From contig CM034548.1 of NCBI GenBank assembly GCA_020055645.1, positions 13,702,001 to 13,766,000 on the forward strand: 64,000 nucleotides of DNA. The letters are read 5' to 3'. Below the pieces are notes generated by a model. That model did not search any database. It had not been told where the DNA came from and saw only the letters and a list, made by a program, of their open reading frames with translations. The stretch comes from Tomocerus qinae. Its lineage: Eukaryota > Arthropoda > Collembola > Entomobryomorpha > Tomoceridae. The position numbers were made by a program, and so were the translations under genes. This document shows positions 27,061 through 42,500 of the stretch, one piece after another. The first letter of the stretch is position 1. The number at the start of each line of letters is the position of its first letter.

Positions 27061-27520
27061 ATTCTTAAATACAGAAATTTTGAATACAAAAATTTCATTT
27101 TCAGTTAATAACAATCTTTATGTTCGTTTTCATATCTGTATTATTAATTATGCATGATTATTTTAATTCAGAGTAAAAATTATAAAAGTCATCTGACTTA
27201 CACATAGTTGAAAGGAATGACAAATTCTTAAATACAAAATTTTGAACACAAAATTTCATTTTCAGTTAATAATAATCTTCATGTTCTTTTTCATATCTGT
27301 TTCATCAATAGTACATGATTATTTTAATTCAGAGTAAAAATTATAAAAGTCATCTGCCTTACACATAGTTGAAAGGAATGACAAATTCTTAAATACAAAA
27401 TTTTGAACACAAAATTTCATTTTCAGTTAATAATAATCTTCATGTTCTTTTTCATACCTGTTTCATCAATAGTACATGATTATTTTAATTCAGAGTAAAA
27501 ATTATAAAAGGCATCTGACT
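27061..27520. repeat. Tandem triplication, unit about 161 bp
   Basis: Three head-to-tail copies begin near 27061, 27224 and 27385, marked by the recurring ATTCTTAAATAC and by ATTATTTTAATTCAGAG. Copies 2 and 3 are more alike than copy 1, so the last duplication was the more recent. It is AT-rich, with no open frame and no terminal repeats. Confidence 0.9.
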
Positions 27521-30500
27521 TAAACATACTTATGCAATTAAAAAGTAACGATGTTACAAAGGAACTAATTGTTACATCCTCATTTTAAGTATTGTAATGA
27601 AATGAGACAACGAGAATTAAGTTCTATGAGTGACATTTAAATTATAGTAAATGCATATTTTTGGTAACGGGACATATGGTCACCTTGGCCATGTGTTATT
27701 TCTGCGGTTTTGACTTTAGAATCAAGTATAGTGGATGCATGTAGGCTGTTACCGGACATACCACAAGCTACAACCGAACAGAAAACTCGTTGAGCTTCCA
27801 TAGTATTGCTCTTTAATTGCTTAGTGTTTGTCGGTTTCCAAAGTTTGCATGGCATGACCAAGTCAGAGAGAATATTGACGGGTTTCGATCGTTGAAGTAC
27901 ACTGCATGAATTCTCAACTAAACGGGACGCTTAGAGAAATAGGAAAGCCATTTGTAAATGGTTAACTGTGACACGCGACTATTATAGCCTCGATAATATA
28001 ACGACCCACTCTCGTAACACAGAAAATATTTATTAGGTAGCCACTCTATTTAAACCAACAATGAATACTCATACTGCAGACACAAAATAAATGCTATAAT
28101 ATGGGATTGGTTGGTGACAGCACCTTACATACCTAAGCATGCGTAAAAATTATACTTTAATCTGAAATCATTTCTAGGGCAATCATATAGCCTTTTAGAC
28201 TTTTTATATAATAATTTAACATTTTTGGTTGGTATCTCTCTTCTGGAACATGATTTAAATAAATAATCATTTGACCCTGGTCAAATATTTTTTAAATTGA
28301 GCTATGATAATTATAAAGTGCCTCGCCGCATATTAATCATCTCTCCTTACTTAATTTAGTAAGGGTTGTAATTTTTATAATGTAACAATAACAATACGTG
28401 TACAGTATATATATATACAAAAACTATTAATAGCTTCCGGAATAGTTAGATTGGTTTTACGTTCTACTTACTAAACTGATCGGATTAACCCAAAACCTAG
28501 TTCGGACTTCTGTCCTGTGGCAATTGATCGCGAATTTATTTCCCTTGTTAGTAAGACTTGGAAAAGGAATACGTGTGTTGTAGTTTGCAGTATAATTATA
28601 GGTTGTGTTATGCACATATATACAAATAGTTGTAGGTCAGTATTGCAATTGGTATAGGAATAAAGGGTAGAAAAAAGTACTGTGGCCTTCTTAGCATTTG
28701 GGCATGTGGTTGTATTGTAGCTAGGTATATGTAGTCTGTAGTCGTATCCTTTGATTGAGTAATGTGATGGGTATTTAATTTTATTTTCCTTTTGCTTCAC
28801 TTTGCTGGTATTACGTAGTGTAAATTTAGTAGAGTGAGTCTGGTTGGAGCCTTTCTGTATTCTAATTGCATCTATTCGCTGTGAGTCAGAGATTGGGTTA
28901 GTTCTGGGGTTAGTTGGCATTTCCAGTTCAGCCCAACAACCATCGTAGGCATAAAAGAGGAATCTCTTTCTAGTTAAAGTAGTAGCGAATATTCGAGGCT
29001 AAGAATATAGTAATTCTTATAGCAATGAAGTAAACAGGATGATTGTATTGCTTTTCATTGATGCAATGCAATGGGTTTTGCTCAGCAGAAATGCATTGGT
29101 TTGTGTAGGAGAACAAGTGTACAGAAGTGTTTAGACTGTGTGTTAGAAGAGCTTTTAATGATGGCATGGTGAATTCAGCGCGAAATCGATGACTTGATCA
29201 AGATATATGGAGAATTGAAAGCGAAATAATGAAATTAAGAAGGCAGCACCCCCAAAGAGACATTAACGGCTCCATTATTTATGCATTACGTATCTAGTTA
29301 GCTCCATTCAGTCAGTTCAGAGTTCCAGACTCCAAACACCAACAAGGACGAGATGAGACTAACAATACCTATAAGCATCCAGTTAGCTCAAACACTCTCG
29401 ATGTCTTATCCCCACTTCTAATCCTATATATAGAGTAAATATATCCTCACTCACCATCCCGCACAAAAAGAGTGCCATTTACTTCTCTTCTGTCCTGCAC
29501 CGACCCAGAGAATCTGACAATACAACAGATAGACCCAGCAGATTGTATTATCAGTTGCTCTAGCCAAGAATATCCTTCCATTTTCTTCTATTGTAAAATT
29601 TCCGAAAAATCAAACCCTACTCTCGACCAAGTCCTGGACCTGGAACCATTACTTTCATGTTGATACATTCCAGTCCACTACTCCAACAAAATCTTATCTA
29701 CTCTATGAATATATTTTACATTTTTTCTGTACACACTGATCCATCTATCTTGACACTCGACTCGTGTTCAAGGGCAACCTAATAATTACCATAGCTACGA
29801 TCAAATCGCGTGACCTATAATTACTACAAGCAGCAGAAAAGGGTCAACTCATCCTCTATATACTCCAGACGTTTGTGAGTGTTATCAGGAGGCACTTATT
29901 GTAAAACCATACGCTTAACAAACAATACAAAAGGAAAAAAAATGAACTATTTACATTCTACAATGTATTCATGAATATTTTAACTGATATGCAAAAAGGT
30001 CTTGAAACGTCACTAATTGTTGACTTATATTATTGAAATAATTGAACCAATGTTGAAATTAGGGTATCTAAAATTCCTACCAATTATATAGGAATGAACC
30101 TTCATTGCTAATACTTATTATTTTGTCAATTTTTTTCAAATTTATACTTTTAAATGCAGCTAAAGTTAAAACTGCTTTCTATTGTTGTTGAATGCTTTAA
30201 TCTTATCTTTAACTTATAATCAGTATATTTTCTTCATATTTTTTGAGTATTTGTGTGTGTAATGTGCATGTAGATAAATACATTTGATCAGAATCAAAAT
30301 GTTGCTTAAATTTTATTAATACTACAACTCTGAATGTGTAATAAATGAAAACGCCATTAAAATTATATTTAGTGAACTTGTCTTGTTGCTTGTAGCTTTG
30401 TTTAGTCGTTTAGGGGGATTAACTGAAAGTATTTGAGTGTGAATTAAGGCTATAGTGAGGGTGATTAAGGTGGCCACTATATAGTAACTTTCTCCTTGAG

Positions 30501-33500
30501 ATGGTGGGATAGAGAAGTGCGTTAGTTGTAAATATATGGAGACATATTAATTTATTTTTGATTACACTCATAGCGAAAGCGAATCCCCAAGTTGCTGTCA
30601 CTCATGCAACTTTGACTAATTGTCGTAACGTTCATGTTGATTGTGAGTTGAACTGCCTAATGATAAACATTGAGTCAAGTTATTTGTTAGGGGCAAGGGA
30701 AGAAGGAGAGGAAGGCAATCAAGAGTTTCGCTTACCTCAACTAACTCACCATTATTTGATATCTCAATTGTGTCCGTGTTATAACTCTACACTTCCCTCC
30801 ACCTCATACTTCATCATAAGCTTCCACTTTTGATCCCAACTCATTTATCTCATTTATCAAGAGCTTTCCTCCTCTCCTTCTTATCTTCTAAAGATATAGA
30901 CGACCTAATAATAACACCCAACTCTTCTTTTCCTATTCATGCACCTTATAATATTAGGGAACCTTCTAGCCTCCTATTATGCATCGTCTAACTTTCCTGG
31001 CTTCCTATTGCCTTCTGTCTAGACCCTACAAAAAAGCTTATACCTATTCCATTGCACTCTGCTTTGCTATTACTCTATCTGATTGGCCACTCACACTTTC
31101 TTGACTCTTATCTTATAAATCAACTTTTTGTGCTACCAGACAATCTCATCATGATAAACTTATTTTCTTCTGCGTATTTCATTACTTCACATCACATCTA
31201 AGTGGATTACCATATGGCCAAATTATACTGTTATAGCTATTTAGTTATCTCAGGTCGCTAGAATATCCTTTTGCTAAAATCTTAACTATTACAAATTTTA
31301 AATACGTAGGTTTGCATAATAAATTCATGTACATGATCTGTATAATTAGTAACAAAAATACAAATGTATTTCTACAAAACTTTTATTAAAAAATAAAGAT
31401 TTCAAGTTTAGTCATATATTTTATGTATGCATGACTAAAAGGCTACTGTATAGCTAGAATCAAAGTATAGGATACTTAAACATTTTATTCAAGACAATTT
31501 CATTCAGAGTAGCCTGTAGTCATTTATTATTGACCCAGCGTTAAAAGTTAGAAGTGTAAAAGACCGCTAGCTCCTGCAGAACGGTTTCACACTTTCCATA
31601 AAAGTTTCCCAGTGTAAAAATTCATTCACACGACCTTTTCGACCTGGTGGGATCTTCCACTGAAAGCTACGCTTATGCTGGATCAAAAAATCCCATTGCC
31701 CTCCATATGGCAAATTTACCCTGCCTTTGCTTTATTGTCTAAAGGAAAGCCCAGTGGGATTGACTTCTGTCATTGTCATTCGAATGGATATCTTTTTATT
31801 ACTTCCACAAAACAACAAAGCTTCATAAGTAACTCTTTTGTTTTAAATCATGACATTATTTATTTCATCACGTTTCGAACTGATTAACACTTAAATCTGA
31901 AGAAAAGGAGAAACCATTTACATTTATGACACTTGGTTATAATATAATTGATATACAAATATTTAACTTTCTAATTTTCAGTCACGTTTGCATTATGAAT
32001 ATTTTGTGCTACAGCTCAATAGCATTCTAGTTAAAAATTATTTAAATATTGCTTAAGAGACTGTCGAGGTTTAAATTTTCTTTTGGGTTTGCCGATGCAA
32101 AATGTCACACATATAATGTACCTTGTGTTTTTATATTTAATTAGCATGAGATTTGAGTATTGTTCATTTAGCAACAGCAAAAAGTTGAAATAGGGCCCGA
32201 ACAGTATCCAAGCTATAGCAATCCGTGTACACGTTGTGATTTAGGGGTCTTCAAAAAGAATTACTCTTACACGGAGGCGGTCTAACGACTTTAACTTGGA
32301 CGTTGGTTCAATGACAGCGCCGAGACTTGGAATGCTGCCTCTGTGAATATTCAAAATGCATTGCCCACGCTCTCATCGTCGCACATGTACGAAACTTGAT
32401 GGACAAACGTGTATGCGTGTGATGATTTCAGCGAATGGAATTGCCTTTATTGTACTAACTTGTGCCCCATCACATCTACACTTAGGCCCTACTGCGATTG
32501 TGAGTCATGTTGATACAGATTGCAGATAAAAGAGTAATGATTGGCATATGTAGTAAACACACTTGCAATGCATTGATGTCTTCATTATCTCTATATCATA
32601 CCCAATTTAACATAAAGTAAACACTTCAAATAAACGAGGCTGACTCACAATATTTTGATGGATGCTATCGAAAGACATTCTATTTCTATATGGGCGAAAC
32701 AAACAATACAAAATAAATAGTAATGTTATGTTGAATTGTGACATGGCTATTAAAAAGATCGGAAGTGGTGGACCAAAGGGTTTTAAATATTGAAACGAGA
32801 ATAATCGTTTTTACATGGCAAAATGAAATTCTTGTCCAAAAAACATTTTATACTTTTATTGGTCTCAAGATGCATTACGATCATGTGTATACCCACCATT
32901 GAGATAAAGCAATGATGAGGACGCCAGTGAGATGGGTTTAATTTGTGCAATGTGGCAACATATGAGAATTGAAGAAGCTCTAATGTAGTTTGTGATTAAA
33001 GTGCAGTAGAATAAAGACCAATTTATCACAGGATTGTCCTATTTATTACAAAGTATGAAATGATAATATCTTGCCAAAGACAATTAGCCGTATGTTCAAG
33101 TTTTGACTGAAATGATGGTTTTCCCGATGCTACTAGTGTATTCAATTAAGGAAATGCATATACATTTTAGACTAATTACTACAAGTGGTCAGAAGGAGAA
33201 ATTTGAAGATTGTTTAGGTAGACAGTTAATTTAGTGACGGGAATTGGACTGGAGTAGATTTATCATGATAAAGATGAAGATGGGGAGGGGATATGTTGGG
33301 AAAATAGAAAGATAATCTAGACACCTCCATAGTTGATAAATCAACGTGATCGTCGAATGGAAGTAGTAAGAGTGGCCTAGTTAGATAATTTATTTGTACA
33401 TTATAACAAGTCACTTAAAGTTCAGTGAGTCTGTTTAACTTACGTTACACTCTTTCAGTTAGAGTTAGTCTGAGCTTTAATGCAGTTAGCCTTGTTCTAG

Positions 33501-36500
33501 AGTTGTGTATAGGGCATGAAGACACTCTCGGTTATTATAATCTGAACAGCATGTTAAGGCAAGTGGATAGATAGTGAATGAATGAATGAATGAATTAGAA
33601 GGGAGTGATCTCGTGAATGTTAGCATGAAACGCTATATCTGTGAGAAATGAACTCCCAATAGAGATTGTCATTTGATTTTCATCTGTGCTCTTCTGCCGT
33701 ACAGCCTCCCAACTTTTCCCTAGACACTCACACTTACTCTATTAGCGAAACTCCATCCATGTCTAAATAGAATAACTACCTATCTCTGTTTACGTTGCTT
33801 ATGCTATACGCCAGACTAAGTTAAGTACATCTTCAATATTTACCAGTCAATTCCACAGATAGTAGTTATTTCATTGTCACTGCAGGAGTGGAGAGACAGA
33901 TAGAGATGCATAGACCACACAAATACATAATAATGCTATAACAGGCACGAAATAGACATCACATTACATTTCACAGACCTAGATTAGGTCTAGGTACTTC
34001 TCTGCCGTATGAAGCTGATAGTGACTTGCCTTGCTTTACATCGCATTTAATCTGCTAAAGGCTCGCCTTATTGTTACTCCGTTTGTTTGGCTTTGGCCTA
34101 AGCTTCGGCTTACCCTTCCTAATCTATTATATGTGCTTTACATCGTTAACTTTCGCTTTGCTACATTACATCTCCATTTCCATCCAATAGATTCTTCACC
34201 GAGCCCAATTGGTTTTTAATTTAGTTAGACAAATTTTATTAGAAGTTCATTTTCCGTTCATCCCTTCCCATTTTGTTTGCCCACCATCACATCTCCTTCT
34301 CTTTACACCGCCACTTTGTGTTTATTCACCCATTGTTTCCAATTCCGAATACATTCCCTCTCTCCTTACATCTTTCATCCTAACTTTATTTAACTTTCAT
34401 TGGTTTCAAGGAAGCAAGTCTCTCTTTATTTACATCAGATTCCTTCCCTAATCCCAACATTATGCTAAAAGACTCAGATTAATGAAGTGCATGTCCGTCT
34501 TGCTTATCTCCGCCACTTACAACTCATAAATATGCAATCATTACGCTACCGTATTTAGTGCACGTTCAACTTGCTGTACAAATCTTTTAAATAACAATGT
34601 AAAAATAACCTTGCATTTTATAAAGCATTCTAAGTAGCATCTTTTACTGATATATTTTCAAAATTTCCCTAGTAAATGTATATGGGAAATATGAATAGAA
34701 ATGCCGTTGTTGTATATTAATTTTATAGCAATATTAAATTTATTAACATAATTTATCACTCCAAAATCAATTTTGATGCTTATAAATACCTTGCCCTTTT
34801 TACAACGATAAAAAATTTTAATTCGCCTTGTCGTAATAAAACGGAAAAGCTTAATTATAATAGCAATATAATGAAGTAAGATATCTATACTACTATAACT
34901 TGTACTATGTAAACTAAAGCAAGCGTTTATATTTTTACTAGTTGACTGAAAGGGTGAATTCCCAAGGAGTGGAAGAATGGGAGAGTGTGAAAAGGTGGAC
35001 ATCAATAAAGTTATTTGATGGGTATCTAAAAAGAGTTGAGGGAAAGAAAGTGAGTTGATTGGATTTAGCAATTGTAGAAGAAGGAATTAGAGTGGCAGAG
35101 GAGAGTGCATTGTGCAAGTGTTAAGTGAATTGATAAGAGAGGTTGTTGTGGAAGGACAATGGGCGAGTATCCATTTAGTTGTGTACCCAGTGGGTCGATG
35201 ATGTAGTTCTAGGGAACAGAGTCGAGGAATAGACGGAAATTGAGGAAAATGAGGAGACAGGATTGGAGGTGAAAGCTAACTGTCTGAGGAGAGGGAGGAG
35301 ATATCAAAGAAAACCTGTCTGTCTGCCCAGCACTATTCTTATAACTTTCTCCTATGGAACTTAACTGCACACATAAATGTTCTACCTACACATTACTGAT
35401 CGGATGCAATGCAACTAAGTAAAAAAACGAGTCTAACAAGATGTTGAAGAGATTGTGAATAGGACAGGAACAGCAGAAGCGAGAGGGCAATGCAAGAATT
35501 CTAACCGAGACACCGAAATCGTCGAAAGATAATTCGGGAGAAGCAAGAGACGTCAATGGATGGAAATAAAATGAATGAGAGTGGAGAAAGTTGTAGAGAC
35601 AATAGGAAAGGAGTTTTGTTGCATCCGTATTAATAACTTATTAACTGAATCAACTCTGTTACATTAGATTCCTGTTGAAAAAGCATATTATACAGCTGAT
35701 ATAAACATTTGATTTGACAACCTGCAACCTGAAATATATTATACAGCACTCATTTACAGATGAAAACAACTTCTGCATGGTGATGCTCTCATTGTGTAAA
35801 TATTTATTGGGGAGGTGTCTTTAGATTTTGGATTAAATGTTGACTCAACAAATGCTGAGAGTTCATCTTCAAAGGCTTTGTTCATTTACAGGCACACGTA
35901 TACTATTACCTCCTAAACACAGGGAAATAATACATTTTGCTTCCTCTGCTATGTATACCTTAGAGCTTACCTTACTTTTTAATTTAATATTTAAGCTGCA
36001 TACTAGAGTAAATTAAATGTGGAAATAAGTGAGCCCTGTGATAATCATGTTGGATTAATACAAATGATAATTCTATACGATTAAGATTAAAATAATGAAA
36101 TCAGGTATTTAGATTGGACGAGATGACAAAGTATTTAAGGGCTTTTGAGTATGGAAGATAAGCAACTTATGTGCAATTGTTTGGGAAGGCAGGATGCAAT
36201 GGTGTGTGTGTGAAAATAAATAGTAGTGAGTGTAGGAAGGTTATAATGTTGGTGGGGTTGTTGTAGCTAATAAGTAAATGCCTATGTGTTTGTGTGTTTG
36301 AGTGGACTAGGAGGAGAATGGAAATATGAAAGTGTAGTTGTACGTGTAGATAGAGAGGAGTGAAGTGAGATTGGGTCTTTACATAATAGCGAGGAGATAG
36401 CGAGGAGATAAGAAAGGTAGGTAGCTGAGATGAGGTTACATTTGTATCTGTTTTGTGCAGAGTAGTTGAAGGAATAGACATAGTGATGTGATCTCATCCA

Positions 36501-39500
36501 ATTGTAGTCCATCTCATCTAGAGTTCTAGTGGCTAGCAAGTTGCTTGGCTATGTACACAGGGAAATTCAAGCGAATCGGACGATAAATTGATGAAAAAGG
36601 GCCAATTTTGTGTTGGTTTGTGAAAATTTAATGAGCGTATGCCAGAGAGAGTTTGCTCAGGTTAAAAAGAGAGAGAAAGAGAGAAAAGAGCCGGAATTTC
36701 CATTGTGAGGTCTTCATATATTATGAAACACTTCTCCCCATTTCTTTTGTCAATTTTAGCTCGTCACTCTTTGATTTGGTCCGCTTTTTCACTCTGCGCG
36801 AGAAACTCTCGTCAAAAATTCAACAAGGAATCGAAAAAACTTTTTCCACTTGATCATCCACTCAATATTTCATCGACTTCAAACCGCATTTGGTATTGGT
36901 CTCAACTCATGACTTGCCCGTCTTATTCTCCCTACTACTACAAAATCTTTGCTTCAACTTCAACCTCTTCTCCACTATATACAAGGTACAACAGACAAAC
37001 ACCCATCTTATTATATACTTGGGCTGTAGTATCAACTTGACTACTTGACTGCCTATTTCATTCCACTCACACAATTTGACTGAATCGTTGAATTCTCTCC
37101 ATTCAATTGTCCTCTTTTGTTTTCTCTTACTCATATCGTTTCCCTTAATACACAGAACAACTGCTCACTTCACACAACACGTGTAGGTATGTACCAAACA
37201 CACCCCTATCTACTATATACACACATACATACAGTCAAGTGTGGTAACTACTCGCCAGTCACAGATAGAGAGAGAGAGTACTACATATTAGATAGTTTGT
37301 TATGTACCAGGAACTTGTTTCATTACATAATAGATACTAGTGCTTATAGTCACAGATGTACTTCTTCCTCAGACCTAGCGACCCATCCTTCCTACAACTT
37401 AGCTACCTCCACTTTGAGCACAACTCTTCCATTAAATTACATGCAATCTAATAGAATGGAATAGAACACCTTCAATGAAATCTCATTTCAATCTCAACTC
37501 TATTTTGACCTAACCATCCAACTTTTGTCGCACTTATCCAATTTCCTCCTTACAAAAACTCACACTAAATCAATAACCTAACAGCTATGAAATTGTCACA
37601 CATAATTGTCACACACAACCTGGTCCCTATTTAATCAGTATAAGGTACATCCCTACATTTGACAAAATTATCTCGAATCGAAATACTAAAATACAGTAAA
37701 CTTTATTTTACTATCAAACTGTAATTTCACTATGTAATGAAAAGTTTACGCTTGTAATTTGCTACACGTGACACTTGTAGTGCATTTTTCAGCACTGGTA
37801 GGTGCCACAGAATTAAATTCTACATATCTATGCAGTAACAACCAAATGGAACATAAACCCTAGCATTTTCTCCGCAACTGCTTGTCAATTCCACACATAT
37901 AAACGGGTAAATCATTCAATTGATCAAATTTGAGACAAAAACTGTTGGAAATATTCAGAAAGTCATTTTTGAGTTAAAAATAACTGTCTTATGAAACATG
38001 ATCTATTTACAATGAAACAATATCTAATATTTTGACTGCTGTAGATGTAGATGTAGACAAGTTAATGTTTTTTTCTTTCAATCAACCAAACATTAATTCT
38101 AAAAACATTTTAGCCGTTTGGTAAATCAAATATCCCTATTTATTAGGTACCGTTATATTTCGTTTGCATGGTAAAACATTCATATTATGCTGGAAGTATC
38201 TACATTGTGGACATTATGTATGATGAACCCTTCTATCATCCATATTTATGAATTTGTATATAACATGTTAGATTTACATAGAAGTAAAAGCAATAATGTG
38301 ATATTTATGAGTTTGCTCCCAATGCAAAAGATGTTAAGTACAAAGCAGTGCATTGCGTGAAGACATGCTGTTTTTGTGTTAACAAGTTGTAATGTAATTG
38401 AGGTTTTCTTTGTATTAGTTGGGTGAGAGTATGTACATAGAAGACTACCTCAATTCAGTCCAGAGATAACTCTGGCACAATTGCTCCTAAAGTGTGTATT
38501 TATTGCAAGGAGTGGTACACCCCTTAGTTGCTACACTTGTACTTAATACTACAATACCAATTTAAGTAATAATAATGGACATTATTCTCTGGTAGGTTGG
38601 TACATTGTGTTTTGTCTGCTCAGTCTGGAATCATTTCCCACTACTAAATTATTACGAAGGATGAACACAGGCAGGATGCAATGACATTGACATGGTACTC
38701 TTTCTGAAGATAATAGGTAATTACACTTTTATGGCTTTGTTTTATTTTTGTCTTGGATGTATTTACTAACAAGTTGATTTAATTGTTGCCGTTTACAAGT
38801 CAATATAATCTCTATTACTATACTCTGCATTTACGCTGCATGGACGTGTACGGAATACCACATTTCTGCTTTACTAGCAAATTATTTCTTGTCCGACTCT
38901 CAGCGTCTCAACACAATTTTTCTGTAATCACACCTTCTTGAATTTTTACTAATTTATAAAATCTTAAGATAATTTTTTAAAGAAATCCTTTCGCTAGCAT
39001 TTTTAATTTTCTGTTTGGACTAGAGGAAATTTAATAAAGTCATGTCACACAATTTTTATTTATATTTACTTTCTACATTTCTATTGTTGCATTGCGACAG
39101 AGCGTCATAAACAATAGCTGTACTTAAAGTACCAAATATATGCAGGTATTAAATGTTTAGATATAATTTGGCCAGTGTATTATAGGTACTCAATTCAAGA
39201 TGTGTATCTAAAATAATAAATGAGTAGACTAGAAGGCAGAGCCCATAGGGCACATTTGACGTTGATAGCTGAGCGAATGAGATATTTAAGCGAGTCTCAG
39301 TTGAGCAATAAGTTACGTACATTAAATTACACATGGCTCTATTGCATTATGAAGAACAACATTGCCTATTTGAATCGAGTGGAGTAGTATCGTATAATAA
39401 TAAAATATGCGTCCTAGTCCTTTGTAAAATAGAGATAAATAGTTACATTAGATATAACTACATGTTTGTCCCATACAATTTATCCTGTCTGTGTACAATG

Positions 39501-42500
39501 GAGATGAGTCGTCATCATCGTTGAATGCAAAGAACAGAAAACTCTGGCCAATCGACAATTGCCACTGAAGAAAAGCCAATTAGAAAAGTACTTTTGATAT
39601 TGCTTGGTTCCTTCCATATAAAATATCGCTGTTTTAATTTTTTTAATAAAAGGGTGGAATGGAGACTTGAAGAGTGGAAACTTGGGAATTTGGGAAGTGA
39701 AGAGAGACAGTTCCATGAAGAAGACGATTTCATTGTGGTCACTGTAAATGTGCTTTATAAGAGTGCGTACTTTTGTGTATGATGTATCCTCCTGCCCCTT
39801 CCTCCACTTATAGGCAATCGACGTGCATATTATATTATGATGTTGTAGTTTATGTAGTATAAGAAATAAGAGAGTAGGAAGGATTTTAAATTAAAGCGTA
39901 GATATTTGAGAGATACGTACATGGAGATTCTATTGTTATTGAGATGACGAATATATTCGCTTTGGTGAAAATATAAAAAAGGAAAGGTCAGATGCATTAT
40001 TATTACTGGAGCTTTGTGGTTTTTTGTGGAAGCGACGACGTTTTCCCTCTGTTTTCGCGTAATAGGGCCTAATACATATTATGTCTTAAATCGGTAGTTT
40101 GGAGAATTTCCCTTGAGGCCGGCGACAAATAATGGTCTGTGTGTGACTTACACGAATAAAAACTTTAGTCAAAAGCTCATACATGTAATAATCTGTAATG
40201 TGTACGTACGTAGTGTGTACAGTTAAACAAAAGGCAAGCAAGCGTTCAAGAAGGCAGGGCAATAATAATCTTTTTCAACTCTTCACTTTCTTTGGTTTTT
40301 TGGGTTAGTTTATAGGTATGTTTATCTATTTTACTCAGACATCTTCTGTCCTCTTCTTTGTCCGTTCGAATTGAATCGAGTCCGTTGAGTCTTTGCATTA
40401 ATGCACTGCTGCCTACCCTATTACCTTTATGTTCAATTTCAGTTGACTTGCCCTTATTCATACACGATATGTCTGTCATGTAACCTGCAGATGGGTTCTA
40501 TTTGTATATTATTGTCAGTAGAGCACTTCAACTGCCATTACAGCACATTACATTACAAATTACAACACTAAACCTATTATTGTCTCGATATGTACCCACA
40601 CAAAAGTACATACAGAGACAATTCCTATCCTTCATACTTCTCAGTCTTCCATTAAAACTCCGTCTCTATTAAATTTAAGTCCAACCTAAACTGCCCAAGT
40701 ACGCCTTACTCACTGTGTGCTTTATAATACTTGTCCACTTGTCTCCACTCCAATATCCCTTCCATATCTCAATTATTTCGTTTTTCCATCAACAAAGAAT
40801 ACTAAATCACTACCTTCCACAACTCCAGACCATTATCTATCTAATAGTCGTTTAATGTTATATTTTATTGAGCTGGTCTAATCTGCATATATATGGACAA
40901 AACAAAATGGTACACATAAGTATCTTGGCTATAAATACAAAATCGGAGTGGCTGTACTAAAAATACATAATATCCTTATAACTCCACTATTCCTATACTA
41001 CAGGGAAGGATGAGACAGTTATGAACTTCAGATTAGTTCAGATCTGGTCCTGGAAACGTTAACTTTATGTATAACTGAACCTACACATGTTTACATTGAT
41101 TCGAGATTTTTTACAGTTTTTTACTTTTTGCAATTCCTTCTTTGTACTGTTCATATACTAGGCATATGAAACAGTTATTCTTTAAAATCCAATAATTTTC
41201 AATTTGTGCTCAACTACATATAGCATCATTTTAATGAAGCAGAATTTTAAATCAGAAGTCATAATTCTTCACAAAAGTTGATACTTATTCGATTTCAGAT
41301 AAAGAATTAATGCATATTGACGTAAAGGCTATTTGCATGGTATCAAAATTGCAAATTTTAGCACAACTTCAAAATGACTTAACTACTTAACCATTTCGTA
41401 TCAAGCTAGAAACAATAGAATGGCTGAGATATTTATTTTATTTTACTTTCACCCATTTATTTATGACATACATTTATTAGTAGTTCTAATACTGAGTAAT
41501 TGTCTATTTGCATAATAAAAGTAAGAGAGTAGGTACATAATTAATGCATTAACCATTTGGTTCTGAAAATTAAAATTCGTATTTTTCGTTTTAAAACGAC
41601 AACTACAACACCATACGAAATCAATTCTCAAGACAGAAGTGCGTATGGCGCAAATTGCGTATGTGAATCTGAAGTTAGCTTCGATTTTATGAGGTTAGTA
41701 GCTAAGCAAAAGCTATACGTAGGACAAGGGCAAATGCGGACAGCTTTAGTATGAGTAAGTTGAGATATATTTCTTTAATGGAAATCATCTTCGCTGATTT
41801 CATAATCCCCAAAAATCGTTTCAGATACCAGATTAAAGAGTTATTTGATTGAAACCACATCATTTGGCAAGATTAAATTCTGAAACATTGCTTTGAAATG
41901 TATGGGTAGGTTAGATAATGGTATATGATGCTAGTTGTGATTCAAAACTCAAAACCTACTGCCTCAAAAGAGTAAAAATCTCATTACCGTCTAAATCGCA
42001 TTTTTTGTATGACAACGTGCTCTTTCGAGTCAGGCGTCGTATATTGCTTCGAAGGCTGTAATTTTCTACAAGAAACGATAAGTTTAAAACTAAATTGCAT
42101 GTGAAAACTGTGAAGACTACAGATCTTATGTTCGTAGAACCTATAGAAGATGTACAACGAGTTGACGTGTAAAATAATATGACATAAAACTAACTCACCA
42201 TCTTTCACTAAGATGCTCTTAACAACGATTGTAATAGGATAATACTGCTTGTGAGGTAGCCGTCTACTTCTACGATTGTTGTTTCCTTTCTTCTTCAGTA
42301 AGCGTCAGACTTCAGACAAGTGCGAGTTCATAGATAGTAGCCTATATTAAGACTTGGTCGAATCGTGTCCAGATAACATGACGGTCAATATTTTTTTATT
42401 TATCTTTTATTTTAACTTCTTGAAACAAGTATTTTCCTGATTTATAGCCCAACTTTTATTGTGATTTGATAGCATTTTTACCATCAGGAAGAATAAGGAA

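Noticed and set aside
28471-28920. 149-residue minus-strand frame
   Set aside because: No recognisable domain, low-complexity Thr/Asn/Ser content, no supporting splice sites.
40246-40479. 77-residue Lys/Glu-rich minus-strand frame
   Set aside because: Looks somewhat coding-like but lacks splice sites, domain or neighbouring exons; not supported.
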